DNA of 64,000 bases, taken from positions 2,790,001-2,854,000 of the forward strand of contig JBBCGI010000001.1 of NCBI GenBank assembly GCA_037200975.1, in the 5' to 3' direction. How positions within the stretch are numbered: the first letter of the stretch is position 1; each line of letters starts with the position of its first letter. Shown in pieces: positions 1 through 7,480 of this stretch. Made by a program: the position numbers and the translations under genes. This DNA is from Pseudomonadota bacterium (lineage in GTDB: Bacteria > Pseudomonadota > Gammaproteobacteria > Steroidobacterales > Steroidobacteraceae). The notes below the pieces were generated by a model. The model was not told where the DNA came from. It made no database searches and saw only the letters and a list, made by a program, of their open reading frames with translations.

Positions 1-22
1 GTTTGACGGAAGGGAACGAGTG

Positions 23-292
23 ATGACCCGAATGGTTCAATGCGTCCTGTTGAAGAAAGAAGCGCCGGGCCTCGACAAGCCGCCGTACCCGGGCGCGCTC
101 GGCAAGCGCATCTTCGACAACGTGTCGAAAGAAGCCTGGCAGCAGTGGGTGAAGCACCAGGTCATGCTGATCAACGAATACCGGCTCACGCCCATCGAGC
201 CCGCGCATCGCAAGCGCCTCGAATTCGAAATGGAAAAGTTCTTTTTCGGCGAGGGCTCGAACGCGCCGAAGGAATTCGTGCCGCCGCCGTAG
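23..292 (+). CDS. yggX: YggX-family Fe(2+)-trafficking / oxidative damage protection protein
   Basis: This is a cytosolic protein of 89 aa, the usual YggX length. The family is linked to iron handling and protection of Fe-S clusters from oxidants. The N-terminus MTRMVQCVLLKKEAPG aligns with the E. coli pattern, including the conserved Cys at position 6, and is followed by YPGALGKRI, SKEAWQQW and MLINEYRL. The ATG at 23 was chosen because it reproduces the E. coli N-terminus and follows a GGAAGGGA ribosome-binding site; an in-frame GTG at 20 and an ATG at 32 are less likely. In many relatives it follows mutY, which would lie left of the window. Confidence 0.93.
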   Translation: MTRMVQCVLLKKEAPGLDKPPYPGALGKRIFDNVSKEAWQQWVKHQVMLINEYRLTPIEPAHRKRLEFEMEKFFFGEGSNAPKEFVPPP

Positions 293-315
293 CGGTCACG
301 CAGGTGTCGACGCGC

Positions 316-347
316 AAAAAAAAGACGGCGCAGTTGTCTGCGCCGTC
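316..347 (-). terminator. Intrinsic terminator of the pirin gene
   Basis: A 10-bp perfect stem, GACGGCGCAG/CTGCGCCGTC with a 4-nt loop, is flanked by eight A on its plus-strand left side, which makes a U-tract for minus-strand transcripts. It lies about 70 bp beyond the pirin stop codon and just past the end of yggX, so it may serve both convergent genes. Confidence 0.8.
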
Positions 348-419
348 CCAGGTGTGGGGCGGAGGGGTAGCCGCCCCTGAGTGGGCAATGCCGGGATTCA
401 CGTCCCCGGCATCACCCGA

Positions 420-1283
420 CTAGAACTTGCCCGACTGATAGTCCGCGAACGCCTGCTGCAGCTCTTCGCGGGTGTTCATGACGAACGGGCCATAACGCGC
501 CACCGGTTCACGCAGCGGGCGGCCCGCGACGAGAATCGCACGGCTCTGCGGCGCGCGGCCCTGCAGGCGGACTTCGCCGCCGTCACCGAGCACCGCCAGC
601 TCCTGCGCGTTGATGGTCGCCGCTTCGCGCGACACACCCACCGCCACTCCACCTTCGTACACATAGACGAAGGCCGAATGGCCGGCCGGCACGGGCAGCG
701 CGAAATCGACACCGGCATCGAGACGGATGTCCATGTAGATGGGATCGGTCGCCGGCTGACGCACCGGCCCCTCGACACCATTGAGCTTGCCGGCGATCAC
801 CTTGACGTTCACGCCGGGCTGCTGCACCACGGGCAGTTTCTCGCCGCCGAACTCCTGGTAGTTAGGCGCGGTCATCTTGTCCCTGGCGGGCAGGTTCATC
901 CACAGCTGGAAGCCGCGCATGCGCCCCTCGCGCTGCTCCGGCATCTCGGAATGGACGATGCCGCGGCCGGCGGTCATCCACTGCACGGCGCCCGGCTCGA
1001 GTACACCCTCGTTGCCGTGGTTGTCCTTGTGGCGCATGCGCCCGTCGAGCATGTACGTCACCGTTTCGAAGCCGCGGTGCGGATGCTCCGGAAACCCGGC
1101 GATGTAATCTTCGGCCTTGTCCGTGCCGAACTCGTCGAGCAGCAGGAACGGGTCGAGATCCGGCAGCTTGGGCTGGCCGATCACACGAGTGAGCTTGACG
1201 CCGGCTCCGTCGGAGGCTGGCTGGCCGCGAAGCGTCTGGATGACCGCCCGCGGGCTGGTGGCAACAATGGATTCGGTATTCAT
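420..1283 (-). CDS. Pirin-family cupin protein (possible quercetinase)
   Basis: This is a 287-aa bicupin of the pirin/YhhW family. The metal-binding set is visible as His67 and His69 (PEHPHRGFE) and His111 and Glu113 (IVHSEMPEQ). The 44-residue gap between the two pairs equals that of E. coli YhhW, so the metal site looks intact. Family members bind Fe, Cu or Zn, and some oxidise quercetin; the natural substrate here is unknown. The ATG at 1283 (MNTESIVATS) is preferred over an upstream in-frame start that adds nine residues unlike the family. It stands alone on the minus strand with its own terminator at 316-347. Confidence 0.9.
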   Translation of the reverse strand: MNTESIVATSPRAVIQTLRGQPASDGAGVKLTRVIGQPKLPDLDPFLLLDEFGTDKAEDYIAGFPEHPHRGFETVTYMLDGRMRHKDNHGNEGVLEPGAVQWMTAGRGIVHSEMPEQREGRMRGFQLWMNLPARDKMTAPNYQEFGGEKLPVVQQPGVNVKVIAGKLNGVEGPVRQPATDPIYMDIRLDAGVDFALPVPAGHSAFVYVYEGGVAVGVSREAATINAQELAVLGDGGEVRLQGRAPQSRAILVAGRPLREPVARYGPFVMNTREELQQAFADYQSGKF

Positions 1284-1340
1284 GGTCGGCCCGACGTGGT
1301 GGCAAAGCACCGCAAATCAAGGCATTGAGGCCCCGGTTGC

Positions 1341-1369
1341 TTGACGGGTCGGGGGCCTGCCGTTCTAAT
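1341..1369 (+). promoter_or_regulatory. Sigma-70 promoter of tRNA-Phe
   Basis: TTGACG at 1341-1346 and TCTAAT at 1364-1369 are separated by 17 bp. The bases after the -10 box (ACGCGCCCC) are GC-rich, as in stringently controlled stable-RNA promoters. The tRNA begins about 45 bp further on, after a leader with two short GC-rich palindromes. Confidence 0.6.
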
Positions 1370-1416
1370 ACGCGCCCCTCGATCGAGGGCCCCTCCTGGA
1401 GGGGGATTCCAACCGT

Positions 1417-1492
1417 GGCCGGGTAGCTCAGTTGGTAGAGCAGCGGATTGAAAATCCGCGTGTCGTTGGTTCGATTCCGACCCCGGCCACCA
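1417..1492 (+). tRNA. tRNA-Phe (anticodon GAA)
   Basis: This is a complete 76-nt cloverleaf. The acceptor stem GGCCGGG (1417-1423) pairs with CCCGGCC (1482-1488), followed by discriminator A and an encoded CCA. The D arm contains AGCTCAGTTGGTAGAGC. The anticodon stem CGGATT/AATCCG encloses GAA, and the T arm has GGTTCGATTCC. A run of seven T directly after CCA probably ends transcription. Confidence 0.97.
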
Positions 1493-1603
1493 TTTTTTTG
1501 CGCGGCGAGAAAAGTTGAACGATGGCGGCCAAGCAGGGGCTCGCTCGCCGAACACGGCCTCGCCAACCCGGCCGCCCATTCTTCAATTGCTGGAGCCGCT
1601 CCC

Positions 1604-1855
1604 ATGCATTCCGACTGGCTGGGTTACGCCGCCGCCGCGCTTACCACGAGTTCTTTCATCCCGCAGGCGTTCATGACGCTGCGGACGCGCAATACCAGCG
1701 GAATCTCGCTCGGCATGTACCTCGTGTTCACGGCCGGTGTGGCGGTCTGGCTGGCCTACGGCATCGCGATCGATTCCTGGCCGATGATCGCCGCGAATTC
1801 GATCACGCTGGCGCTGGCCTCGACCATTCTCGGGTTCAAGCTTAAATACGGTTGA
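1604..1855 (+). CDS. SemiSWEET-type sugar transporter (PQ-loop / MtN3)
   Basis: This is an 83-aa inner-membrane protein with three predicted helices, one triple-helix bundle of the MtN3/PQ-loop type. Two such subunits dimerise to form a sugar pathway. The PQ signature is in SSFIPQAFMTLRTRNT (about residues 16-31), followed by the family sequence SGISLGMYL. The ATG at 1604 was chosen because it gives the typical 83-90 aa length and has GGAG eight bases upstream. The substrate cannot be read from the sequence. It stands alone between the tRNA and the permease. Confidence 0.9.
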   Translation: MHSDWLGYAAAALTTSSFIPQAFMTLRTRNTSGISLGMYLVFTAGVAVWLAYGIAIDSWPMIAANSITLALASTILGFKLKYG

Positions 1856-2067
1856 GGCGCTGCGGTAGTTAGCCGCCACCGGGCATGTTCCGGCCCGTAT
1901 GCGAGGTTCTACCGCCAGGGTGACGCGACGTGCCGAACCGGGGATCCTCACATCCACGGCCACCGCGACTACGCGGATTCTCCGGGGCCCTTTTTCCGCC
2001 CGCCATTTTCAAGGTGGCGCTTCCGGGGTATGGTGCGGCCGCAAGGCACACAACAAGAGCGAACACC

Positions 2068-3450
2068 TTGAACGCCACCGATCCCGCAGTGATCCCCAGC
2101 GCCTCCGCGCGCCTTTCCAAAACGCTGAAAGCCCGCCATCTCGCGATGATCTCCATCGGCGGAATCATCGGCGCCGGCGTATTCGTCGGCAGCAGCACGG
2201 CCATCGCGCAGATCGGCCCCGCCGTGGTGCTCAGCTACCTGTTCGCCGGCATCATCGTGTTCGCGGTCATCAAGGTGCTCGCGGGCATGGCCGTCGATCA
2301 GCCGGGCCTGGGCGCATTCACCGAATACGTGCGCGTCGCGCTGGGGCCGGGCGCCGGCTTCGTCACTGGCTGGATGTACTGGTACTTCTGGGTGATCGTG
2401 GTCGGCATCGAGGCGATCGCGGGCGCAAAGATCCTCACCGAATGGATGCCCTTCCCGGACTGGCAGATCGGCATCGGGCTCATGGTGGTGCTCACGCTGG
2501 TCAATCTCACCTCGGCGCGTTCGTACGGTGAGTTCGAATTCTGGTTCGCGTCCATCAAGGTGGCCGCGATCATCGTGTTCATCGTCGTCGCGGCTTCCTG
2601 GTTGCTCGGCTTCCACAACCCGGCGAGCCCGGGGTTCTCGAACCTGACCGCGCACGACGGCTTCGCGCCATTCGGCTACGGCAAGGTGTTCGCCGGCATG
2701 ACGACGGTGATCTTCTCGATGTGCGGCGCGGAGATCATCACGGTGGCGGCCGCGGAGTCGGCGGAATCCGGCAAGACCATGTCGAGGCTCGCGGCCAGCG
2801 TGGTGGTGCGCATCCTGCTGTTCTACGTGATCGCGATCCTGCTGATCCTCTGCATCCTGCCGTGGACCGACATCCAGCCGGGCAACTCGCCCTTCGCCAT
2901 GGCGCTCGAACGCATCGGGATTCCGGGCGCGCGAACCATCATGAATCTCATCGTGTTGACCGCGGTGCTGTCTTGCCTCAATTCGGGCGTGTACGTCACG
3001 GCGCGCACGTTGTTCGCGCTGGCAGACAAGGGTGATGCGCCCCAGTGGCTGACCGCGGTGAACAAGCGGCAGGTGCCGACGCGCGCCATCCTGCTGGGCA
3101 GCGCGTTCGGTTTCATCGCGATGCTGATCAGCAGCGATTCGCCGGACAACGAGTTCATGTCGAAGCTGTTCTCGTTTCTCATCAATGCGTCGGGCGCGAT
3201 CATGCTGATCGTCTACTTCTTCGTCGCGCTCGCGCATTTCCGTTTTCCGTATTCTGCCTACGCGGCGCGCAACTCCGGCAGCCCGCGCGTGGCGAACGTG
3301 CTGGCGGGCGGCGCGGCCGCCGCCATCCTGATCGTGATGGTGGCGATGTCGCAGATCGCCGGGAAAGACACGGAGCTCTACGCGAGCTTCGGGTTTCTCG
3401 CGGTGGTGCTCGTCTCGCTGCTCATACGGAACCTGCTTCGCAAGGCCTGA
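2068..3450 (+). CDS. Amino-acid permease, APC superfamily (GABA/aromatic permease-like)
   Basis: This is a 460-aa secondary transporter of the inner membrane with about 12 helices. The helix-1 motif MISIGGIIGAGVFVGSS is the APC substrate-binding break, and PGLGAFTEYVRVALG is the AAT-family signature of helix 3. The TTG at 2068 is taken as start. It leaves a 22-residue cytosolic N-terminus before KARHLAMIS, as in relatives, with AAGAG about ten bases upstream. The frame stays open to 1930, but the extra sequence is proline/arginine-rich and unlike the family. The amino acid carried is unknown. The 212-bp gap upstream holds no recognisable gene or riboswitch. Confidence 0.85.
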   Translation: MNATDPAVIPSASARLSKTLKARHLAMISIGGIIGAGVFVGSSTAIAQIGPAVVLSYLFAGIIVFAVIKVLAGMAVDQPGLGAFTEYVRVALGPGAGFVTGWMYWYFWVIVVGIEAIAGAKILTEWMPFPDWQIGIGLMVVLTLVNLTSARSYGEFEFWFASIKVAAIIVFIVVAASWLLGFHNPASPGFSNLTAHDGFAPFGYGKVFAGMTTVIFSMCGAEIITVAAAESAESGKTMSRLAASVVVRILLFYVIAILLILCILPWTDIQPGNSPFAMALERIGIPGARTIMNLIVLTAVLSCLNSGVYVTARTLFALADKGDAPQWLTAVNKRQVPTRAILLGSAFGFIAMLISSDSPDNEFMSKLFSFLINASGAIMLIVYFFVALAHFRFPYSAYAARNSGSPRVANVLAGGAAAAILIVMVAMSQIAGKDTELYASFGFLAVVLVSLLIRNLLRKA

Positions 3451-3459
3451 TGCCGCGCC

Positions 3460-3996
3460 TCACCACTTGAGCACCGGCAGCGGGCTCAGGGGATGTTCGC
3501 GGAATCGTTTCCATGCCAGCTGGGCGAGCCGCCGGTGGAAGCCGGCGTTCGGCCAGCGGGCGCGGATGGCGCGCAGCTCGCTGCGCGGCAGGCCGAACGA
3601 CAACGCGCCCAGCGATACGTCGATCCAGTCGGCGCGCCGGAACGGCTCGATCAACCCACCCGCATCGCCGCGAACCGGGCGGATCTTGTGGTGCTCGCGG
3701 ATCATGCCCGCGATTCCATCGCGCCAGTCTCCATGCCCCGAGCAGGCGAGGTGGTCGCAGGCGAGCTCGATAGACGGCGGTAGATAGTCGAAGGTGCGCG
3801 CGGTCCAGATGCCGAGGTCGTGGAAGGCGGCGGCCAGCGCCACCTTCTCGAGAACGGCATCGCCGCCGGGTGCGAGCGCCATGCACAGGTTCGCAACTCG
3901 GTAGGTGTGGTTGCGATAGGCCGTGAAATCGGCGCCTAGCGCGCCCGCGTGCTGGTCGAGCACGCGGTCCAGCGGATCGATTCGTTCGAACAACAT
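3460..3996 (-). CDS. HD-domain (metal-dependent phosphohydrolase superfamily) protein
   Basis: This is a cytosolic protein of 178 aa. Residues His30 (FTAYRNHTYRV) and His59-Asp60 (AAAFHDLGIW), followed by REHHKI near residue 100, make the HD-type metal site look complete. HD proteins hydrolyse phosphate esters of nucleotides or phosphonates, but the substrate cannot be inferred. The gene ends ten bases from the end of the convergent permease and lies downstream of nothing obvious. Its start ATG at 3996 agrees with the conserved N-terminal helix. Confidence 0.8.
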   Translation of the reverse strand: MLFERIDPLDRVLDQHAGALGADFTAYRNHTYRVANLCMALAPGGDAVLEKVALAAAFHDLGIWTARTFDYLPPSIELACDHLACSGHGDWRDGIAGMIREHHKIRPVRGDAGGLIEPFRRADWIDVSLGALSFGLPRSELRAIRARWPNAGFHRRLAQLAWKRFREHPLSPLPVLKW

Positions 3997-4100
3997 GCTG
4001 CTAAGGCGCCTCTCGACCCAGGCTGTTTATGGGAAGACGATTCTTATAAACCGCAGGCGTGACGATAGCCATGCGTCGACGACGCATGCGAATGATGCGG

Positions 4101-5765
4101 CTAGAAGCGGTAGCTCAACTCGCCGAACACCGACGCGTGACGCTGGCCTTCGATGTCCGGACCGGAGATCGGCGCGGCGAGCTCGAGATAACCGGTGAGC
4201 TTCGCGCCCTGCATCGCGAATCCCACGCCCGTGGTCGCGGCCGATTCACGGCCCGGGCGATCCTGCTTCCACGCAGAACCGATGTCGTAGAAGCCGTACG
4301 TGGAAAGGCGGCCGATCAAAGTTTCGGTGTTGAGCAGATCGCGGCGCAGCTCGATCTTGCCGCCCAGCCCGCGATCGCCGGCGATCTCGGCGACTTCGAA
4401 ACCGCGACCGAGGCGGTCGCCGCCGATCTTGAAGCGCTCGCTGTCGGGCAACACGTAGCCGGTGTGTTGTGCAAGCAGATCGAGGCGCAGCGACCAGCGG
4501 TCGGCGAAGCGCCGATACGCACTGGCTGTGAGCTGCGTGAGCAGGAAGTCCGCGCGCCGCGGATCCTCGGCGAGATCGGCGGCCTGCAAGCCACCACCGA
4601 GCCCGTTCAGACCCTTGCGCAGCTGCAGGCCGGCCGAGTACTGGATCGCCCCAGCACGAAAGCCGCCGCGCAGCGCAGTCTCGATGATGCGCAGCCGGTC
4701 TTCGCGGATCGCGGTACCCGCGCGGTTGATGGTGAGATCGTCGGCCTCGAGACCGACGCTGCCGGTCAGCGAAAACGCGGCGTCCTGCCGCAGCGGCTGG
4801 CTCAGCTTGAACGTGGCGCGCTCGCGCGTGTACTCGTCGTCGAGGTTCACCGGCGCTTCGTTGGGCGCGGAGTGCGAACTGAACACCAGCGCGTTGGCGC
4901 GCGTGCCGCGGTCGCCGAGCGGCGTGTCGAGATAAAGCCCGCCGCCCAGGTATTCCTCGTGATCGGTGGCGGCGGCAAAGATGAGACCGATCTTTTCCTG
5001 GTGGCCGAACAACCCGTTGGCGAACACCTGCCCGAGCAGGAACAGGGGACCGACCTGGTCGGTGCCGCGATTGTTCATGCGGAGCACGCCGTCGATGGCC
5101 GAATAATCCGAATCGACGACCAGTTCAAAAGCATTGCGGGTTTCCGCATCGCGCCGGGTGCTGGCGGTGACCGCGAGGCCGGCGATTTCGCGCATGCGGC
5201 GCAGCGCCTGTGGAACATCGTCCTTGCGCAGCGGCCGAGCGCCTTCGAGCTCCTGGCCGATGCGTTTGAGTGCCGGCAGGAACGCACCGTCGTCACCCTC
5301 GTAAACGACGCGCGTGACCTGTGCCTCGTACACCTGCGCGCGCAACACTCCGCGCCCGGTCATCGAGTCGTCGAGCGAGATCTCGGGCTTGACGTAGCCG
5401 TCGCGCACGTAGAGCGCCGTCAGCGCGTCCACGATCGCGCGTGCGTTGTCGCGGTTGATGTCGAGGCCGAGCTGATCGCGGTAGGCGGCGAACAGCCGCG
5501 GCGTGGAATAGATAGTCGAGCCGGCGACGATGACCGTGGTCAGCGTCGGCACGGCGGCCTTCGCGGCCGGCGCCGGGACGGCGACGGTAGTTAGCAATGG
5601 CCGCTCCGCGCTGGCGCAGATCGCGGAAAAGGCCGTGAATATGCCCGCGGCAATTATGACAAGCATGCCGCCGCGTGACCGCGCATGTGGCGCGCCGGGA
5701 GTTGCCGGGCTGGTTATTGTTATTAGGGCGTGCATATTTCGCTGCGGCGGGAAACCGGCGGGCAT
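4101..5765 (-). CDS. TpsB/ShlB/FhaC-type outer-membrane transporter of two-partner secretion
   Basis: Up to 554 aa. A hydrophobic segment (MLVIIAAGIFTAFSAICASA) serves as signal peptide. It is followed by a POTRA-type region (about residues 75-230, including DALTALYVRDGYVKPEISL) and a 16-strand barrel ending in the typical C-terminal aromatic residue (GELSYRF). TpsB proteins export a partner TpsA exoprotein across the outer membrane. No TpsA with a haemagglutinin secretion domain is present here; the divergent neighbour is a FecR-domain repeat protein. The start at 5765 has GAAGGAGA just upstream, while an ATG at 5666 would begin directly at the signal peptide and is a fair alternative. Confidence 0.85.
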   Translation of the reverse strand: MPAGFPPQRNMHALITITSPATPGAPHARSRGGMLVIIAAGIFTAFSAICASAERPLLTTVAVPAPAAKAAVPTLTTVIVAGSTIYSTPRLFAAYRDQLGLDINRDNARAIVDALTALYVRDGYVKPEISLDDSMTGRGVLRAQVYEAQVTRVVYEGDDGAFLPALKRIGQELEGARPLRKDDVPQALRRMREIAGLAVTASTRRDAETRNAFELVVDSDYSAIDGVLRMNNRGTDQVGPLFLLGQVFANGLFGHQEKIGLIFAAATDHEEYLGGGLYLDTPLGDRGTRANALVFSSHSAPNEAPVNLDDEYTRERATFKLSQPLRQDAAFSLTGSVGLEADDLTINRAGTAIREDRLRIIETALRGGFRAGAIQYSAGLQLRKGLNGLGGGLQAADLAEDPRRADFLLTQLTASAYRRFADRWSLRLDLLAQHTGYVLPDSERFKIGGDRLGRGFEVAEIAGDRGLGGKIELRRDLLNTETLIGRLSTYGFYDIGSAWKQDRPGRESAATTGVGFAMQGAKLTGYLELAAPISGPDIEGQRHASVFGELSYRF

Positions 5766-5896
5766 TCTCCTTCAACCGCGCAACACACGATGAGATGCGA
5801 CTCACATTGTGGTCGGCGCTCTCTTAGTACGATCCACCGCAGCGATGAAGCGGCCTGTGGGCCGGGTTTTGTGCGAATAACCATAATGAGCCGGGT

Positions 5897-7480
5897 ATGA
5901 CCAATCTAGTTAGATCGATCGCCGTGCTGGCGCTGGTATTGGCCGCGTGTTTGCCGCGCGCCGCATTCGCGCTTGACAGCGGTGACATCGTCGTCGAGAG
6001 CGTCCGCGGCGAAGTGCATGTCACGATGAATGGCGCCGCCGCCGCGGTGCGCGCGGGGGCGGTACTCGAGTTGCCCGCGACTGTCGACACCGGCCGCGAC
6101 GGCGCGATCGAGCTGCGCCAGGGCGCGACCACCGTGAGTGTGGGTCCGCAGACGCGGCTGGAATTTCCCGCGCTCGAGAAACGCGGCGCTCCCATCGACC
6201 GCATCGTGCAACCGCGCGGCAATGCCTTCTACAACATCGGCAAACGCGAAGGCCGCCGCCTGCGCGTCGAGACGCCCTACCTGGTCGGAGTGATCAAGGG
6301 CACGCAGTTCAACGTCGCGGCGCAGGACGAAGCGACGACGATCTCGCTGTTCGAAGGCCTGCTCGAAGTCCGGGCCAGCGATGACAGCGCGGTCATCGAT
6401 CTGAAGGCGGGTGAGATCGCCTCCCGCAAGCGTGGCGACAAATCGATCAGCGTCATCAAGATGGACAGCGGCAAGGCGCCGCCCACGCAGCGCGGGCCCG
6501 CAGGCCCCAGCGGCTCGAACGGCGGTAATTCCGCGCCCGGTTCGACACGGCCGGCACCGGTCGTGAGTGGCGATCCGCTGTTCGCCGATCGCGGGCAGAA
6601 TCCGGGCAGCGCCGTTGCGGCAGCCCCGCTCGCGGAGCCACTGCGCAGCCCCGCGGATGCCGGAATCGACGTGGATGTTCGCGGCAACGAATCGGGCGCG
6701 AACCTTGCGGCGGGCGTGCAGGTGAACGCCGCCACTCTCAACGTGGATGTCGCCGCAAACGTCGCAGTGGGCGATGGCGTGGCTGTGGACGCGGGCGTCG
6801 CGGCCAGCCTCGGTGCAGCGGCCGTCGACGTTGGCGCCGCTGTTGATCTGAATTCCAGTGGCGTGAGTGCCGCCGTCAATGCCGGCGTCAACCTAGGTAG
6901 CGCCGTCGATGCCGGCGTGGATGCCGCCGTGAACGTCGGTGGCGGCGCAGTTGACGTGGGCGTTGCCGCCAGCATCGATGCCGGCCCGGCCGCGGTCGAT
7001 GTCGGCGCCGCAGCGAATGTGGATCTCGGTGCCGGGGCGGTGGATGTCGCGGCCAACGCCGCGATCGATGCGGGTCCGCTGGTCACCGAGGTGAACGCGG
7101 GCGCCGCGGTTGACGTCGCGCCCGGCAATGTCGCCGCGAATGTGGATCTCGGCGCCAACGCCGATGTCGGCGGCGTTGCGGTGGTCGATGCCGGCGCGGG
7201 AGCGGCGGTCGATCTCGGCAACAATGTCGCGGCCAATGTCGATGTCGGCGCCAATGTCGCCGGCATCGGCGCGGCCGTCACGACCGGCGTGGACGTGGCC
7301 GCCGGCAATGTCGATCTCGGTGTCAACGTCGCCGGTATCGAGCTGAACGTCGGCCTCGATCTGGGCCTCGGCAAGGATTCGACCACCGACACGACCACGC
7401 CCACCACCACTCCCACGCCACCCGTGATCGACGTCGGTGGATTGCTGGACGGTCTGCTGCGGCGGCCAGGCAGAAAATGA
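5897..7480 (+). CDS. Secreted FecR-domain protein with long Val/Asp/Gly/Ala repeat region
   Basis: 527 aa. A signal peptide (ALVLAACLPRAAFA, cleavage near residue 25) is followed by a FecR domain at about residues 50-165 (PYLVGVIKGTQFNV, SLFEGLLEVRA). Then come a Pro/Ser/Gly linker and about 240 residues built from irregular short units such as VDVGAA, VNVGG and NVDLGA. The C-terminus is a Thr/Pro stretch and IDVGGLLDGLLRR. Isolated periplasmic FecR domains are often coupled to envelope signalling or exopolysaccharide/adhesin loci. The repeat region resembles a beta-solenoid or other repetitive surface domain. The stop overlaps the next start (ATGA), so it is translated together with the CHASE2 protein. 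A role as cargo of the divergent TpsB is inference. Confidence 0.8.
   Translation: MTNLVRSIAVLALVLAACLPRAAFALDSGDIVVESVRGEVHVTMNGAAAAVRAGAVLELPATVDTGRDGAIELRQGATTVSVGPQTRLEFPALEKRGAPIDRIVQPRGNAFYNIGKREGRRLRVETPYLVGVIKGTQFNVAAQDEATTISLFEGLLEVRASDDSAVIDLKAGEIASRKRGDKSISVIKMDSGKAPPTQRGPAGPSGSNGGNSAPGSTRPAPVVSGDPLFADRGQNPGSAVAAAPLAEPLRSPADAGIDVDVRGNESGANLAAGVQVNAATLNVDVAANVAVGDGVAVDAGVAASLGAAAVDVGAAVDLNSSGVSAAVNAGVNLGSAVDAGVDAAVNVGGGAVDVGVAASIDAGPAAVDVGAAANVDLGAGAVDVAANAAIDAGPLVTEVNAGAAVDVAPGNVAANVDLGANADVGGVAVVDAGAGAAVDLGNNVAANVDVGANVAGIGAAVTTGVDVAAGNVDLGVNVAGIELNVGLDLGLGKDSTTDTTTPTTTPTPPVIDVGGLLDGLLRRPGRK

Noticed and set aside
1448-1603. Extended N-terminus of the SemiSWEET gene overlapping the tRNA
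   Set aside because: It would begin inside tRNA-Phe. The family length and ribosome-binding site support ATG at 1604.
1856-2067. Riboswitch before the amino-acid permease
   Set aside because: GC-rich hairpins are present, but I could not match the conserved core of any known class.
1969-3237. Long minus-strand frame opposite the permease (over 400 codons)
   Set aside because: The composition is Arg/His/Asp-rich with no motif. It is the typical shadow of a GC-rich gene; the permease on the other strand has clear family motifs.
4059-5594. Long plus-strand frame opposite the TpsB gene
   Set aside because: No domain is recognisable, and it is antisense to a well-supported outer-membrane protein.
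6630-7400. Repeat tract in the FecR gene as a CRISPR or DNA tandem repeat
   Set aside because: Units vary in length and sequence, and the frame stays open. The repetition is at the protein level.
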